Positions 1-6,353 of a stretch of DNA of 10,956 bases are shown in pieces (the stretch's first letter is position 1; the number at the start of each line of letters is the position of its first letter). The DNA comes from Methylococcaceae bacterium (GTDB taxonomy: Bacteria > Pseudomonadota > Gammaproteobacteria > Methylococcales > Methylomonadaceae). The DNA lies in NCBI GenBank assembly GCA_947506075.1, contig CANNNN010000061.1, positions 1 through 10,956 on the forward strand, written 5' to 3'. A program made the position numbers and the translations under genes. The notes beneath the pieces are model-generated. The model saw nothing but the letters and a program-made list of their open reading frames with translations, was not told the origin of the DNA and did not search any database.

Positions 1-99
1 AGGCTGGACTTTGAAGTCTATCTTCATGAGAGTATTCCGTCAGGTGATGGGGGGATCAGCTACGGGCAAATAATCGAAGCAGGAAATAAACAGCTTTGA
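1..99 (+). CDS. hypF: C-terminal fragment of HypF-like [NiFe]-hydrogenase maturation carbamoyltransferase (5' end outside window)
   Basis: Frame 1 is open from the window edge to TGA at 97-99 and gives 32 residues, including FEVYLHESIPSGDGGISYGQ and ending in NKQL. The pattern hydrophobic-x-V-x-x-H/P-E-x-(I/V)-P-x-x-D-G-G-(I/L)-S-x-G-Q, close to the stop, is the typical C-terminus of HypF (COG0068). HypF uses carbamoyl phosphate and ATP to make the thiocarbamate that is passed to HypE, the source of the cyanide ligands of the NiFe active site. Only the tail of the kinase/TsaD-like domain is visible; the acylphosphatase, zinc-finger and YrdC-like domains would lie to the left. The assignment rests on one short motif, so it is probable rather than certain. 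It implies a hyp/hydrogenase cluster beyond the left edge. Confidence 0.7.
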   Translation, partial: RLDFEVYLHESIPSGDGGISYGQIIEAGNKQL

Positions 100-338
100 G
101 TCAGGAAGACCCAGCGAGGTTTGCAAACCCTGTTGTGCAGCATTGCTGATATGGTGGTCTATATTATTGGGAGTTACCTTGGTAGGGTTAACTTTTTTCT
201 TTAGTGGAAATAGCAGGGTCAAAAAGTGTTATAGAAAACCGATTTATTGCCTTATAATTAAAAGGTTTAAGCCCTTATAGACATGTTCTCGTTTCTTATT
301 CGGCCTCTCATTTAACTTTAATAATTAAGAGTTTAACT
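100..338. other. Intergenic region upstream of the transketolase-like gene
   Basis: This stretch of 239 bases after the hypF stop becomes strongly AT-rich towards the next gene. I see no terminator-like hairpin directly after hypF. The only supportable signal is a -10-like box, listed separately. TTTAACT occurs twice as a direct repeat just before the start codon (311-317 and 332-338). The 60-residue minus-strand frame overlapping the hypF tail has no recognisable features, and I do not call it a gene. Confidence 0.5.
229..258 (+). promoter_or_regulatory. Candidate sigma-70 promoter of the transketolase-like gene
   Basis: A perfect TATAAT lies at 253-258, about 80 bases before the ATG at 339. 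The expected -35 position (around 229-235) reads TTATAGA, a poor match to TTGACA, so the promoter is supported by the -10 alone. It would give a 5' leader of roughly 70 bases. The start codon is preceded by AAGAG at 327-331, a weak ribosome binding site with a 7-base spacer. Confidence 0.4.
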
Positions 339-2243
339 ATGAAAAAATTCCCAATCGATCTTGACGCCTATCAACGCATCACTTTAAATGCAAGCATTCC
401 AACGCTTACCGACGAGCAGCGAGCCAGTCTAAAGGCAAATATCCAGCTGTGTCGCGATGCGATCGTGTTTTTTACGGCGACCGGCGCAGCGCGTGGCGTC
501 GGCGGCCATACCGGCGGTCCTTACGATACCGTGCCTGAAGTCATGATTATGGATGCGTTGTTCCGTGGCGATGCCGCTAAATATGTACCTATCTTTTTTG
601 ACGAAGCCGGCCATCGAGTAGCTACGCAATATCTGATGTCTACGCTTAATGGCGACCTGCCTGCCGAGCGTCTGATGGAGTACCGCGCTGCGCATTCGCA
701 TTTGCCGGGTCACCCTGAGCTGGGCTTTACGCCTGGCGTAAAATTCAGCTCGGGACGGTTAGGTCACATGTGGCCTTACGTCAACGGCGTGGCTATTGCC
801 AATCCAGCTAAAACGCTGTTCTGCCTGGGTTCTGACGGTTCTCAGCAAGAAGGTAACGACGCAGAAGCTGCGCGTCTGGCCGTTGCTCAAGGCCTGAATG
901 TCAAACTGATTATCGACGATAACAACGTCACGATTGCCGGTCATCCTTCACATTATCTGCCCGGTTGCACCACGGCTAAAACCCTGGCGGGTCAAGGCGT
1001 CACCGTATTGGAAGGCGACGGCGAAGATCTTGACGATCTTTACAAGCGTATTTGTATCGCGGTTAATACCGATGGCCCGGTTGCGGTCATTAATCATCGC
1101 CCGATGTGCCCTGGTATCGTTGGTCTGGAAGGTTCAACCCACGGCCATGACGTGATTTCTGTCAAAGTCGCAGTCGAGTATCTTGAGTCTCGCGGTCAAC
1201 AAGCGGCGGCAGATCATCTTAAAACGATAGTCGCGCCAAAAAATGATGCGGTATTTTTGGGTTCCAGCGATCGTTGGGATGCCAATCGCAACGTTTTCGG
1301 TGATGCAGCCGTCGAAATCATGGGCAGACTGAGCGAAGCCGAACGCGTCGAAAAAATTCGCGTCGTTGACAGCGATCTGGAAGGTTCTTGCGGCCTGTTC
1401 AAAATCCACGCGGCTTTCCCGGAAACATTTATTTCTTCCGGCATTATGGAGCGCGGCAACTTTTCTGCGGCAGCCGGTTTCGGCATGGAAGCGGGCAAGC
1501 AGGGTATTTTTGGAACCTTCAGTGCGTTTCTGGAAATGCTGCTTTCTGAAATCACCATGGCACGATTGAATAATTCCAACGTGCTCAGTCATTTCTCGCA
1601 TTCCGGCATAGATGACATGGCCGACAACACCTGCCATTTCGGTCTGAACAATATGTTTGCAGACAATGGCTTGAGTGACGGTTTTGCGACTAACCTGTAT
1701 TTTCCTGCTGATCCGCTGCAAATGAAAGCCTGCCTGGAAACAATCTTCTTTAACCCAGGCTTGCGTTTTGTATTCTCGACCCGTTCTAAAGTGCCGACTA
1801 TCTTGAATACTGACGGTCAGGATTACTTTGGCGGCGACTATAAATTTGTCTCCGGCAAAGATGAAGTGATACGCGAAGGTACACAAGGTTACATTATCAG
1901 CTTCGGCGAATCGTTATACCGGGCATTGGATGCGGTAGAGCGTTTGAAGCTAGAAGGCATCGATGTAGGTTTGATCAATAAGCCGACCCTGAATGTAATC
2001 GACGAAGAAATGATGGCCAAGATCGGCAAGTCGCCGATGGTATTGGTGGTCGAGTCGTATAACCGCAAAACCGGATTGGGCAGTCGCTTTGGTTCCTGGT
2101 TACTGGAACGCGGTCTGACACCAAAATATGCGCATATTGCAACGCATATAGAGGGTTGCGGTGGTTTGTGGGAACAATTTCCTCACCAAGGTATTGATCC
2201 TGCCGGGATTATGTCCACGGTTAAGGAACTGTTGAAAGCTTAA
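339..2243 (+). CDS. Divergent transketolase-family protein (thiamine diphosphate-dependent)
   Basis: The product has 634 residues, close to the usual 630-680 of transketolases. The N-terminal pyrimidine-phosphate-binding half carries the ThDP motif: GSDG at 164-167, then DDNN at 193-196, with the acidic/amide residues that hold the divalent metal. The GHTGG segment at 56-60 corresponds to the GHPG start of the classical enzyme. The middle domain has ISSGIMERGNFSAAAGFG (365-382); E371 sits where the catalytic ThDP-activating glutamate is expected. H421, in SHSGIDDMAD, and H433 resemble the substrate-binding histidine region. A transketolase C-terminal domain follows from about 505 (GYIISFGESLYRALDA). 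The family moves two-carbon ketol units between sugar phosphates in the pentose or ribulose monophosphate cycle. The motifs depart from E. coli TktA, so the exact donor and acceptor are open. The gene stands alone: no other cycle gene is adjacent, and a terminator follows. Confidence 0.85.
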   Translation: MKKFPIDLDAYQRITLNASIPTLTDEQRASLKANIQLCRDAIVFFTATGAARGVGGHTGGPYDTVPEVMIMDALFRGDAAKYVPIFFDEAGHRVATQYLMSTLNGDLPAERLMEYRAAHSHLPGHPELGFTPGVKFSSGRLGHMWPYVNGVAIANPAKTLFCLGSDGSQQEGNDAEAARLAVAQGLNVKLIIDDNNVTIAGHPSHYLPGCTTAKTLAGQGVTVLEGDGEDLDDLYKRICIAVNTDGPVAVINHRPMCPGIVGLEGSTHGHDVISVKVAVEYLESRGQQAAADHLKTIVAPKNDAVFLGSSDRWDANRNVFGDAAVEIMGRLSEAERVEKIRVVDSDLEGSCGLFKIHAAFPETFISSGIMERGNFSAAAGFGMEAGKQGIFGTFSAFLEMLLSEITMARLNNSNVLSHFSHSGIDDMADNTCHFGLNNMFADNGLSDGFATNLYFPADPLQMKACLETIFFNPGLRFVFSTRSKVPTILNTDGQDYFGGDYKFVSGKDEVIREGTQGYIISFGESLYRALDAVERLKLEGIDVGLINKPTLNVIDEEMMAKIGKSPMVLVVESYNRKTGLGSRFGSWLLERGLTPKYAHIATHIEGCGGLWEQFPHQGIDPAGIMSTVKELLKA

Positions 2244-2259
2244 TTAGCCGATTGATCTT

Positions 2260-2288
2260 AAGGGGCGCCTAGTGCGCCCCTTTTTTTT
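2260..2288 (+). terminator. Intrinsic terminator after the transketolase-like gene
   Basis: GGGGCGC (2262-2268) and GCGCCCC (2274-2280) form a perfect 7-bp GC stem around the loop CTAGT. Two flanking A-T pairs extend it, and eight T residues (2281-2288) follow. It lies 17 bases after the TAA stop and is a textbook rho-independent terminator for the + strand. On the minus strand the hairpin is followed by only a couple of U residues, so it probably terminates the converging mepA transcript less well. Confidence 0.93.
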
Positions 2289-2339
2289 GCTTAAATTTTA
2301 AAAACTTCACCACGAAAATTTATTTGTTCTCGGTTAGTG

Positions 2340-3182
2340 CTAGGGTTTTTTTAAAACGACATCGCAGAGTGCCGGGAATATTGGTGGTTCCGGTTTTTTA
2401 GCTGCGGGAACCGGCATTTTGGCTTCCTCTGAAAACCACCAGGCTAATGACGCGTCGCAACCATCGCCGTTTGGTAGCGGTTCCTGGCCGATGCAGTTCT
2501 TATTGTTCAGTGGGCATTTGAGCCGCACATGAAAATGATCATCATGGCCCCACCACGGACGAATTTTTCTTAGCCAGTCATGATTGGCTTGATGTTGGCA
2601 TAATAGCCGTTTGATACTGGGATTAACGAAGATGCGGTCCACTTCAGGTTTACGCGCTGCCGCCTCAAGAATTTTCTCATGTGCCAACGACCACTGACTG
2701 CTATCAATCGCATCCGATCGGCTGACAAGCACTGACGGGGAACTCCAGGTTTCACGTTCAGTAAATTGAAGGCTTCGGTTTGCAGCCTGTTGTGACAGCA
2801 AATACCAGATGTCGACATCGAGTCCTGTTTGATGGCTACGATGCCCGCTGAGTGTCGGACCGCCGCGCGGTTGCCCGAGATCGCCAATTAGCAGAACGCC
2901 CCAGTGCTGTAAATTCGAGGAATCAGCCAGGCTTTCGATAAAGCGTATCAAGTCGGGATGGCCGTATGAACGGTTCCTCGTAGGGCGCATTAATTGGTAG
3001 CCAGCGCCATTTTGAGCTAGTGAGACTGCGCCGCTTAAACAACCGGCGGTATAAGAACCAATGCTCTGGGCGCTATCGCTGATTTGTACTGCTTGTTTGA
3101 TCATCGCCCAACTGTTGGCGACAGGGGAGGAAGAGCATTCGGATACTATGCTCAACAACAGGATAAAGACTGGAAATTTCAT
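2340..3182 (-). CDS. mepA: Penicillin-insensitive murein endopeptidase MepA
   Basis: The product has 280 residues, close to the ~274 of E. coli MepA, a periplasmic LAS-family zinc peptidase that cuts the D-Ala-mDAP cross-links of murein. Zinc-site motifs are intact: SGHRSHQTGLDVDIWY at 112-127 gives the H...D pair (H117, D124), and GHDDHFHVR at 212-220 gives H213, H216 and H218. The conserved GDGCDASLAWWF lies at 239-250. Six cysteines of the mature part (48, 195, 223, 230, 242, 273) fit the three disulphides known for the family. The N-terminus is a signal peptide (KFPVFILLLSIVSEC). It ends in a lipobox-like SEC, but Glu at -1 is unfavourable for lipoprotein processing, so a soluble periplasmic product is as likely. 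The ATG starts the signal peptide directly; no clear ribosome binding site precedes it. It is the last of three envelope genes on this strand. Confidence 0.95.
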   Translation of the reverse strand: MKFPVFILLLSIVSECSSSPVANSWAMIKQAVQISDSAQSIGSYTAGCLSGAVSLAQNGAGYQLMRPTRNRSYGHPDLIRFIESLADSSNLQHWGVLLIGDLGQPRGGPTLSGHRSHQTGLDVDIWYLLSQQAANRSLQFTERETWSSPSVLVSRSDAIDSSQWSLAHEKILEAAARKPEVDRIFVNPSIKRLLCQHQANHDWLRKIRPWWGHDDHFHVRLKCPLNNKNCIGQEPLPNGDGCDASLAWWFSEEAKMPVPAAKKPEPPIFPALCDVVLKKP

Positions 3183-3223
3183 ATTGAAACTGATGCGCTT
3201 ACTGTATATAAAAAATTTTTTTC

Positions 3224-3249
3224 CACGAAAACACTAAAAGCACAAAATT
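3224..3249. repeat. Short degenerate tandem repeat CACnAAAA (about 3 units)
   Basis: CACGAAAA, CACTAAAAG and CACAAAATT follow one another directly. A single related CCACGAAAA also occurs at 2310-2318, in the gap on the other side of mepA. The pattern resembles a decayed simple repeat; it is too short to name. Confidence 0.35.
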
Positions 3250-3364
3250 TTCAACGAGATATTGAGCTGTAGGTCATTACACTAGGAGTGGATGGAAAAG
3301 CCAGTGCAAGGTATTTATTTTTTTAGCGTTATAAATGCCTTTATACATTATTCGATGTAAGAGG

Positions 3365-3401
3365 GTGCATGCGCGCCTTGAAAGCTAAGGCGCGCATGTA
3401 C
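3365..3401. repeat. Perfect long inverted repeat / stable hairpin between mlaA and mepA
   Basis: The arms GTGCATGCGCGCCTT (3365-3379) and AAGGCGCGCATGTAC (3387-3401) pair over 15 positions with one G-T, around the 7-base loop GAAAGCT. The inner 12 bp are perfect and GC-rich. It lies about 50 bases past the mlaA stop. No T-tract follows on either strand, so it is not a classic intrinsic terminator. It could block 3' exonucleases on the mlaA mRNA, be a REP-like dispersed element, or be part of a small RNA. The one imperfect pair is a tolerated G-U in + strand RNA but an A-C mismatch in minus-strand RNA. Confidence 0.75.
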
Positions 3402-3452
3402 GCAAGTTGTTTAATTTCTATATGTCGCTTCGTGATCTTCTCGTACTAAGGC

Positions 3453-4364
3453 TTATTTTTTAACAGGCGCCGATAACTCCAGAAAGTGCTTGGAATTATT
3501 AATAACAGGGGCTAGGGCTTTGCCATTGCCGCTAGTTGCAGGTGTGGCCTTGCTAGCTGTTGCAGCAGCCGAGCCTTTTGCAGTGCCAGTTCCTTCAGTC
3601 GTAACTTCATCTTCGAGTTGCAGTTCCTCTTCCTCAGGCACATTGCCGTCATGAACCAGATATTCACGACGCTGCTGATAAGCATTTTTGATAAAGTCAT
3701 AGCGATCAACAGAGGCCTCATCAAGGATTTTTTCAGTCGGAATGACATCGGCGCGACTATCAACGACATCAACCGTTCTGGCTCCTGCATTGATTGCGCT
3801 AACAGCAGCACCGGCACCGGCAAAGGCAAAGGTATAGGTCAGAGGATTTAACAAGGCGTCACCCACTGCTCCGACGACTTCCCGAGGCGAACTTGCGCCC
3901 AGAAATGGCACGACCAGATAGTTGCCAGACGGAACGCCCCAGAAGCCTAAAGTCTGTCCGAAGTCTTCATTGTGCTTGGGCAGGTCAATCATGGTTGCCA
4001 CATCGATGAAGCCGACCACGCCAGCTGTGGTGTTAATCAGGAAACGCCCTGCATCCATGCTGCCTTGTGTCATTTTAAGCTGTAGAAAATCATTGATGGT
4101 TACACCGATGTCGTCCATGTTGCTGAAGAAATTGGTTATTCCGTCATTAACGGGTTTCGGCGTTACCGCCAAATAACCTTTTGCCACGGGTTTTACAATA
4201 GTCTTGTCGAGACCGTCATTAAATCCTTGAGTGCCGCGATTCCAACCTTCCCAGGGGTCTTTTTCGTTGACTTTTTGAGTGCTTGCACAGCCCCCAAGCA
4301 AACTTGATATAACCAGGCTACTCACTAATAAACGAGTGTTGTTGACGGTGTTTTGCTTACTCAT
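3453..4364 (-). CDS. mlaA: Outer-membrane lipoprotein MlaA (VacJ family), phospholipid asymmetry maintenance
   Basis: The product has 303 residues. A type II signal peptide ends in the lipobox LLGGC, with the lipidated cysteine at C26. The following residues are Ala-Ser, not Asp, which fits Lol sorting to the outer membrane. The MlaA/VacJ domain spans about 35-235, with the family signatures DPWEGWNRG (36-44), NFFSNMDDIGVTINDFLQ (78-95) and GRFLINTTAGVVGFIDVA (106-123), then DFGQTLGFWGVPSGNYLVVP. MlaA works with porins to remove mislocalised phospholipids from the outer leaflet and pass them to periplasmic MlaC and the MlaFEDB transporter; none of those genes is in this window. A tail of about 60 residues after 243 is first acidic (EEEELQLEDE), then rich in Ala, Thr, Ser and Gly, and is probably disordered. 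Upstream lies mtgA on the same strand after 101 bases, with promoter-like boxes in the gap. Confidence 0.95.
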   Translation of the reverse strand: MSKQNTVNNTRLLVSSLVISSLLGGCASTQKVNEKDPWEGWNRGTQGFNDGLDKTIVKPVAKGYLAVTPKPVNDGITNFFSNMDDIGVTINDFLQLKMTQGSMDAGRFLINTTAGVVGFIDVATMIDLPKHNEDFGQTLGFWGVPSGNYLVVPFLGASSPREVVGAVGDALLNPLTYTFAFAGAGAAVSAINAGARTVDVVDSRADVIPTEKILDEASVDRYDFIKNAYQQRREYLVHDGNVPEEEELQLEDEVTTEGTGTAKGSAAATASKATPATSGNGKALAPVINNSKHFLELSAPVKK

Positions 4365-4380
4365 GGTTAATCTCTATTCT

Positions 4381-4455
4381 GCTGGGTGTTGAGGTGATTG
4401 GAAGTCTGTCTCGGACAGTTATTATATTATGCGCAAATTATATCAGACACCCAGC
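4381..4455 (-). promoter_or_regulatory. Putative mlaA promoter region with flanking inverted repeat
   Basis: In the 101-base gap between mtgA and mlaA, the minus strand shows two TATAAT boxes (plus-strand ATTATA at 4437-4442 and 4421-4426), 57-78 bases before the mlaA ATG. Neither has a good -35 at the right distance. The segment is bounded by a perfect 9-base inverted repeat, GCTGGGTGT (4381-4389) and ACACCCAGC (4447-4455). A small hairpin, CTGTC-TCG-GACAG (4406-4418), lies inside. This suggests that mlaA has its own promoter and perhaps a structured leader, but no factor can be named. Confidence 0.35.
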
Positions 4456-4465
4456 TTAAAAAGCC

Positions 4466-5182
4466 TTATTGATTTTGCATTTGCCTGAGTATCCAGCGTT
4501 GCCGATTGAGTAAATAGGCTGAGGGGCGTGCTGCCTGCAGCAGGATCGGGTTGGGCAGGGTTGCTGCCAATAATGCAGCTTGGGAGCGACTGATTTGGCT
4601 TGCGTGGACGCCAAAGTAATGTTGGCTTGCGGCCTCAATGCCGAACAAATGATCGCCAAATTCAGCGATATTCAGGTAAACCAGCAGTATCCGCTCCTTA
4701 CTCCACAGAGCTTCGAGCAACAGCGTGAACCAGACTTCCATGCCTTTGCGGACAAAGCTTTTTGACGGCGTTAAAAATAAATTCTTGGCCAGTTGCTGAG
4801 AAATCGTACTCGCTCCCCTAAGACGCCCGCCGTCCATGTAAACATCAATGGAGGACTGTATGGAATGTAAGTCAAACCCTGAATGTTTAAAAAATCGCTG
4901 GTCTTCAGCGGCAATTACCGCCGAAGAAGCATTGGCGGAGATTTTTTTTGCACCGACCCAGGAATAGTTAATAGCCCTGAAGCTACCGTCATTCATCAAA
5001 TCTTCGACATGTCGATACAGCATAAATGCCGAGCTTGGCGCCGGCACCCAGCGCAATAATAGCGATAAACCAACAGATGTAGCCAGGAAAGTCAGCACCA
5101 GATAAAGTATGATTTTAGCGAGTGTTTTTTTGATGAACCCTGAGCGTAAGCTATTTTTAGAGTAAGGGGATGGTCTTGCCAA
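4466..5182 (-). CDS. mtgA: Monofunctional biosynthetic peptidoglycan glycosyltransferase MtgA (GT51)
   Basis: The product has 238 residues, matching the ~240 of MtgA. It polymerises lipid II into glycan strands at the periplasmic face of the inner membrane. A short basic cytoplasmic N-terminus is followed by one membrane segment at about 23-43. The GT51 domain carries AAEDQRFFKHSGFD (91-104), with catalytic Glu93. GASTISQQLAKNLFL (123-137), RKGMEVWFTLLLE (145-157; second conserved Glu, likely E149) and YLNIAEFGDHLFGIEAAS (169-186) follow. There is no transpeptidase domain, which separates it from class A PBPs. The only start that keeps the membrane anchor is TTG at 5180-5182: an in-frame stop lies shortly upstream and the first in-frame ATG is codon 54. 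No clear ribosome binding site is visible, so translation may be weak. Confidence 0.94.
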   Translation of the reverse strand: MARPSPYSKNSLRSGFIKKTLAKIILYLVLTFLATSVGLSLLLRWVPAPSSAFMLYRHVEDLMNDGSFRAINYSWVGAKKISANASSAVIAAEDQRFFKHSGFDLHSIQSSIDVYMDGGRLRGASTISQQLAKNLFLTPSKSFVRKGMEVWFTLLLEALWSKERILLVYLNIAEFGDHLFGIEAASQHYFGVHASQISRSQAALLAATLPNPILLQAARPSAYLLNRQRWILRQMQNQ

Positions 5183-5280
5183 GGTATAAATCGTGTAAGT
5201 TTAGGGAGGTTAATTCAGGTATATGATAAAGCCTTAGTCCATGATTGAATAGCTGCAACGTCGATAGGCAGGGAAGCGAC

Positions 5281-5342
5281 TGTAGCTGAGCTAATCGATA
5301 TAGAGCTATAATAAGCGCTCTGTACACATTTGATCCAAACGC
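5281..5342 (+). promoter_or_regulatory. Candidate promoter of the lipoprotein hydrolase gene
   Basis: A perfect TATAAT lies at 5307-5312, 30 bases before the ATG at 5343. The sequence at the -35 distance (around 5283-5289, TAGCTGA) is not a convincing match. The leader would be only about 20-25 bases and lacks a purine-rich ribosome binding site (TGATCCAAACGC precedes the start). The 160-base gap it sits in separates this gene from divergent mtgA. Confidence 0.35.
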
Positions 5343-6332
5343 ATGAAACTTCGATATACCCCCCTCGTTCTGTTACTGATTACGCTAAACAGCTGTATGC
5401 CGATGACCTATCCGGCCGGCGCAGCAATGAATTCGGCTCCGCAGCTAGGCGAGAATGTTTTTCTGACCGAAGACGGTGCGCGTTTGCCTTTACGTCATTG
5501 GCTGCCGAAAACCGAGCCGAGGGCAATCATTATCGCGTTGCATGGCTTTAATGATTACAGTCATTTCTTTGATCCGCCTGGAGAGTATTTCAGCAAACAG
5601 GGTATAGCCTGTTTTGCTTATGACCAACGCGGTTTTGGCGCAGCGCCGCAACGTGGCTTATGGGCAGGGAGCGAGGCTTATAGCAAGGATTTACTGGCTT
5701 TGCTGCGGCTGGTCAAGCAGCGCTATCCGAAGCGTCCGGTATATCTGCTCGGTGAAAGCATGGGCGGTGCGATTGTTATCACTGCCATGAGTCAGGCGGA
5801 TAGGCCGGAAGTCACAGGCATTATTCTTGCCGCTCCTGCCTTATGGGCCCGATCAACCATGCCCTGGTATCAAAGCAGTTTACTGTGGATGCTGGCGCAC
5901 AGTCTGCCCTGGCTGACACTGACAGGAAGTGGCTTGCACGTCATGGCTTCGGATAATATCGACATGCTCAGAGCCATGGGTCGTGATCCGTGGATTATCA
6001 AGGCGACCCGTGTGGAAACGATGTACGGCTTGACTGATTTGATGGATGCAGCCTTTGACAGTGCTGCGTCGTTACAAGGCAATACCTTGATAATGTATGG
6101 CGAAAAAGATGAAATTATCCCCAAAGAGCCGACGTATGCGTTCTTGCACGAATTTCTCGCTACGGATGCTAAGAAAAAAACCGTAGCGATATATCCGCAC
6201 GGTTACCACATGTTGTTACGCGATTTGCAAGCGCCCACCGCCTGGAATGACATAGTCGCCTGGATTGACACCAGTCCAGACCGCCTTCCGTCGGGCGCGG
6301 ATAATCGAGCGATGGACTTATTCAGACCTTAA
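5343..6332 (+). CDS. Lipoprotein-type alpha/beta hydrolase, monoacylglycerol lipase/lysophospholipase-like
   Basis: The product has 329 residues. The signal peptide MKLRYTPLVLLLITLNSC ends in a lipobox, with C18 the probable lipid-modified residue, so the enzyme is likely membrane-anchored and faces the periplasm. The alpha/beta-hydrolase fold covers about 35-310. It shows an oxyanion segment ALHGFN (65-70), the nucleophile elbow GESMGG (137-142, Ser139), the acid Asp256 in YGEKDEIIP and His289 in YPHGYHMLLRD, so the triad is complete. HGFNDYSHFF and the GxSMGG elbow place it near serine aminopeptidase S33 / monoglyceride lipase proteins (Hydrolase_4), which cut lipid esters, but the real substrate is not shown. 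It is transcribed away from mtgA and converges on the downstream large gene, with 18 bases between the stops. Its location next to mlaA suggests, without proving, a role in envelope lipid turnover. Confidence 0.85.
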   Translation: MKLRYTPLVLLLITLNSCMPMTYPAGAAMNSAPQLGENVFLTEDGARLPLRHWLPKTEPRAIIIALHGFNDYSHFFDPPGEYFSKQGIACFAYDQRGFGAAPQRGLWAGSEAYSKDLLALLRLVKQRYPKRPVYLLGESMGGAIVITAMSQADRPEVTGIILAAPALWARSTMPWYQSSLLWMLAHSLPWLTLTGSGLHVMASDNIDMLRAMGRDPWIIKATRVETMYGLTDLMDAAFDSAASLQGNTLIMYGEKDEIIPKEPTYAFLHEFLATDAKKKTVAIYPHGYHMLLRDLQAPTAWNDIVAWIDTSPDRLPSGADNRAMDLFRP

Positions 6333-6353
6333 ATCTGAAAAAAATATTTTTCA
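6333..6353. other. Short convergent gap with A/T palindrome
   Basis: The hydrolase stop (ending at 6332) and the converging minus-strand stop (TCA at 6351-6353) are 18 bases apart. TGAAAAA (6336-6342) and TTTTTCA (6347-6353) form a perfect 7-bp inverted repeat with a 4-base loop. With only two G-C pairs it is a weak structure, but it is the only candidate for transcript separation here. Confidence 0.35.

Larger units (their letters stand above)
3183..3452. other. Intergenic region between mlaA and mepA
   Basis: This 270-base stretch contains, from left to right, the AT-rich upstream region of mepA (a run of A then T at about 3209-3222), a small tandem CACnAAAA tract (3224-3249), and a long GC-rich hairpin (3365-3401) on the mlaA 3' side. 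No open frame with recognisable content was found on either strand. The mepA promoter should lie here, but I could not pick a convincing -35/-10 pair. Confidence 0.5.

Noticed and set aside
40..222. 60-codon minus-strand open frame overlapping the hypF tail
   Set aside because: No recognisable motif, overlaps a better supported coding end, and lies in the AT-rich leader of the next gene.
1134..1886. 250-codon minus-strand open frame inside the transketolase-like gene
   Set aside because: It is antisense to a clear transketolase-family gene, and its translation shows no family features.
2260..2288. Terminator as shared bidirectional terminator for mepA
   Set aside because: The minus-strand side lacks a useful U-tract, so only the + strand role is claimed.
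3365..3401. Hairpin as an intrinsic terminator for mlaA
   Set aside because: No run of T follows the stem in either direction, so it is listed as an inverted repeat of unknown role.
5330..5551. 73-codon + strand open frame overlapping the start of the lipoprotein hydrolase
   Set aside because: The overlapping frame encodes a convincing signal peptide, lipobox and hydrolase fold; this one shows nothing.
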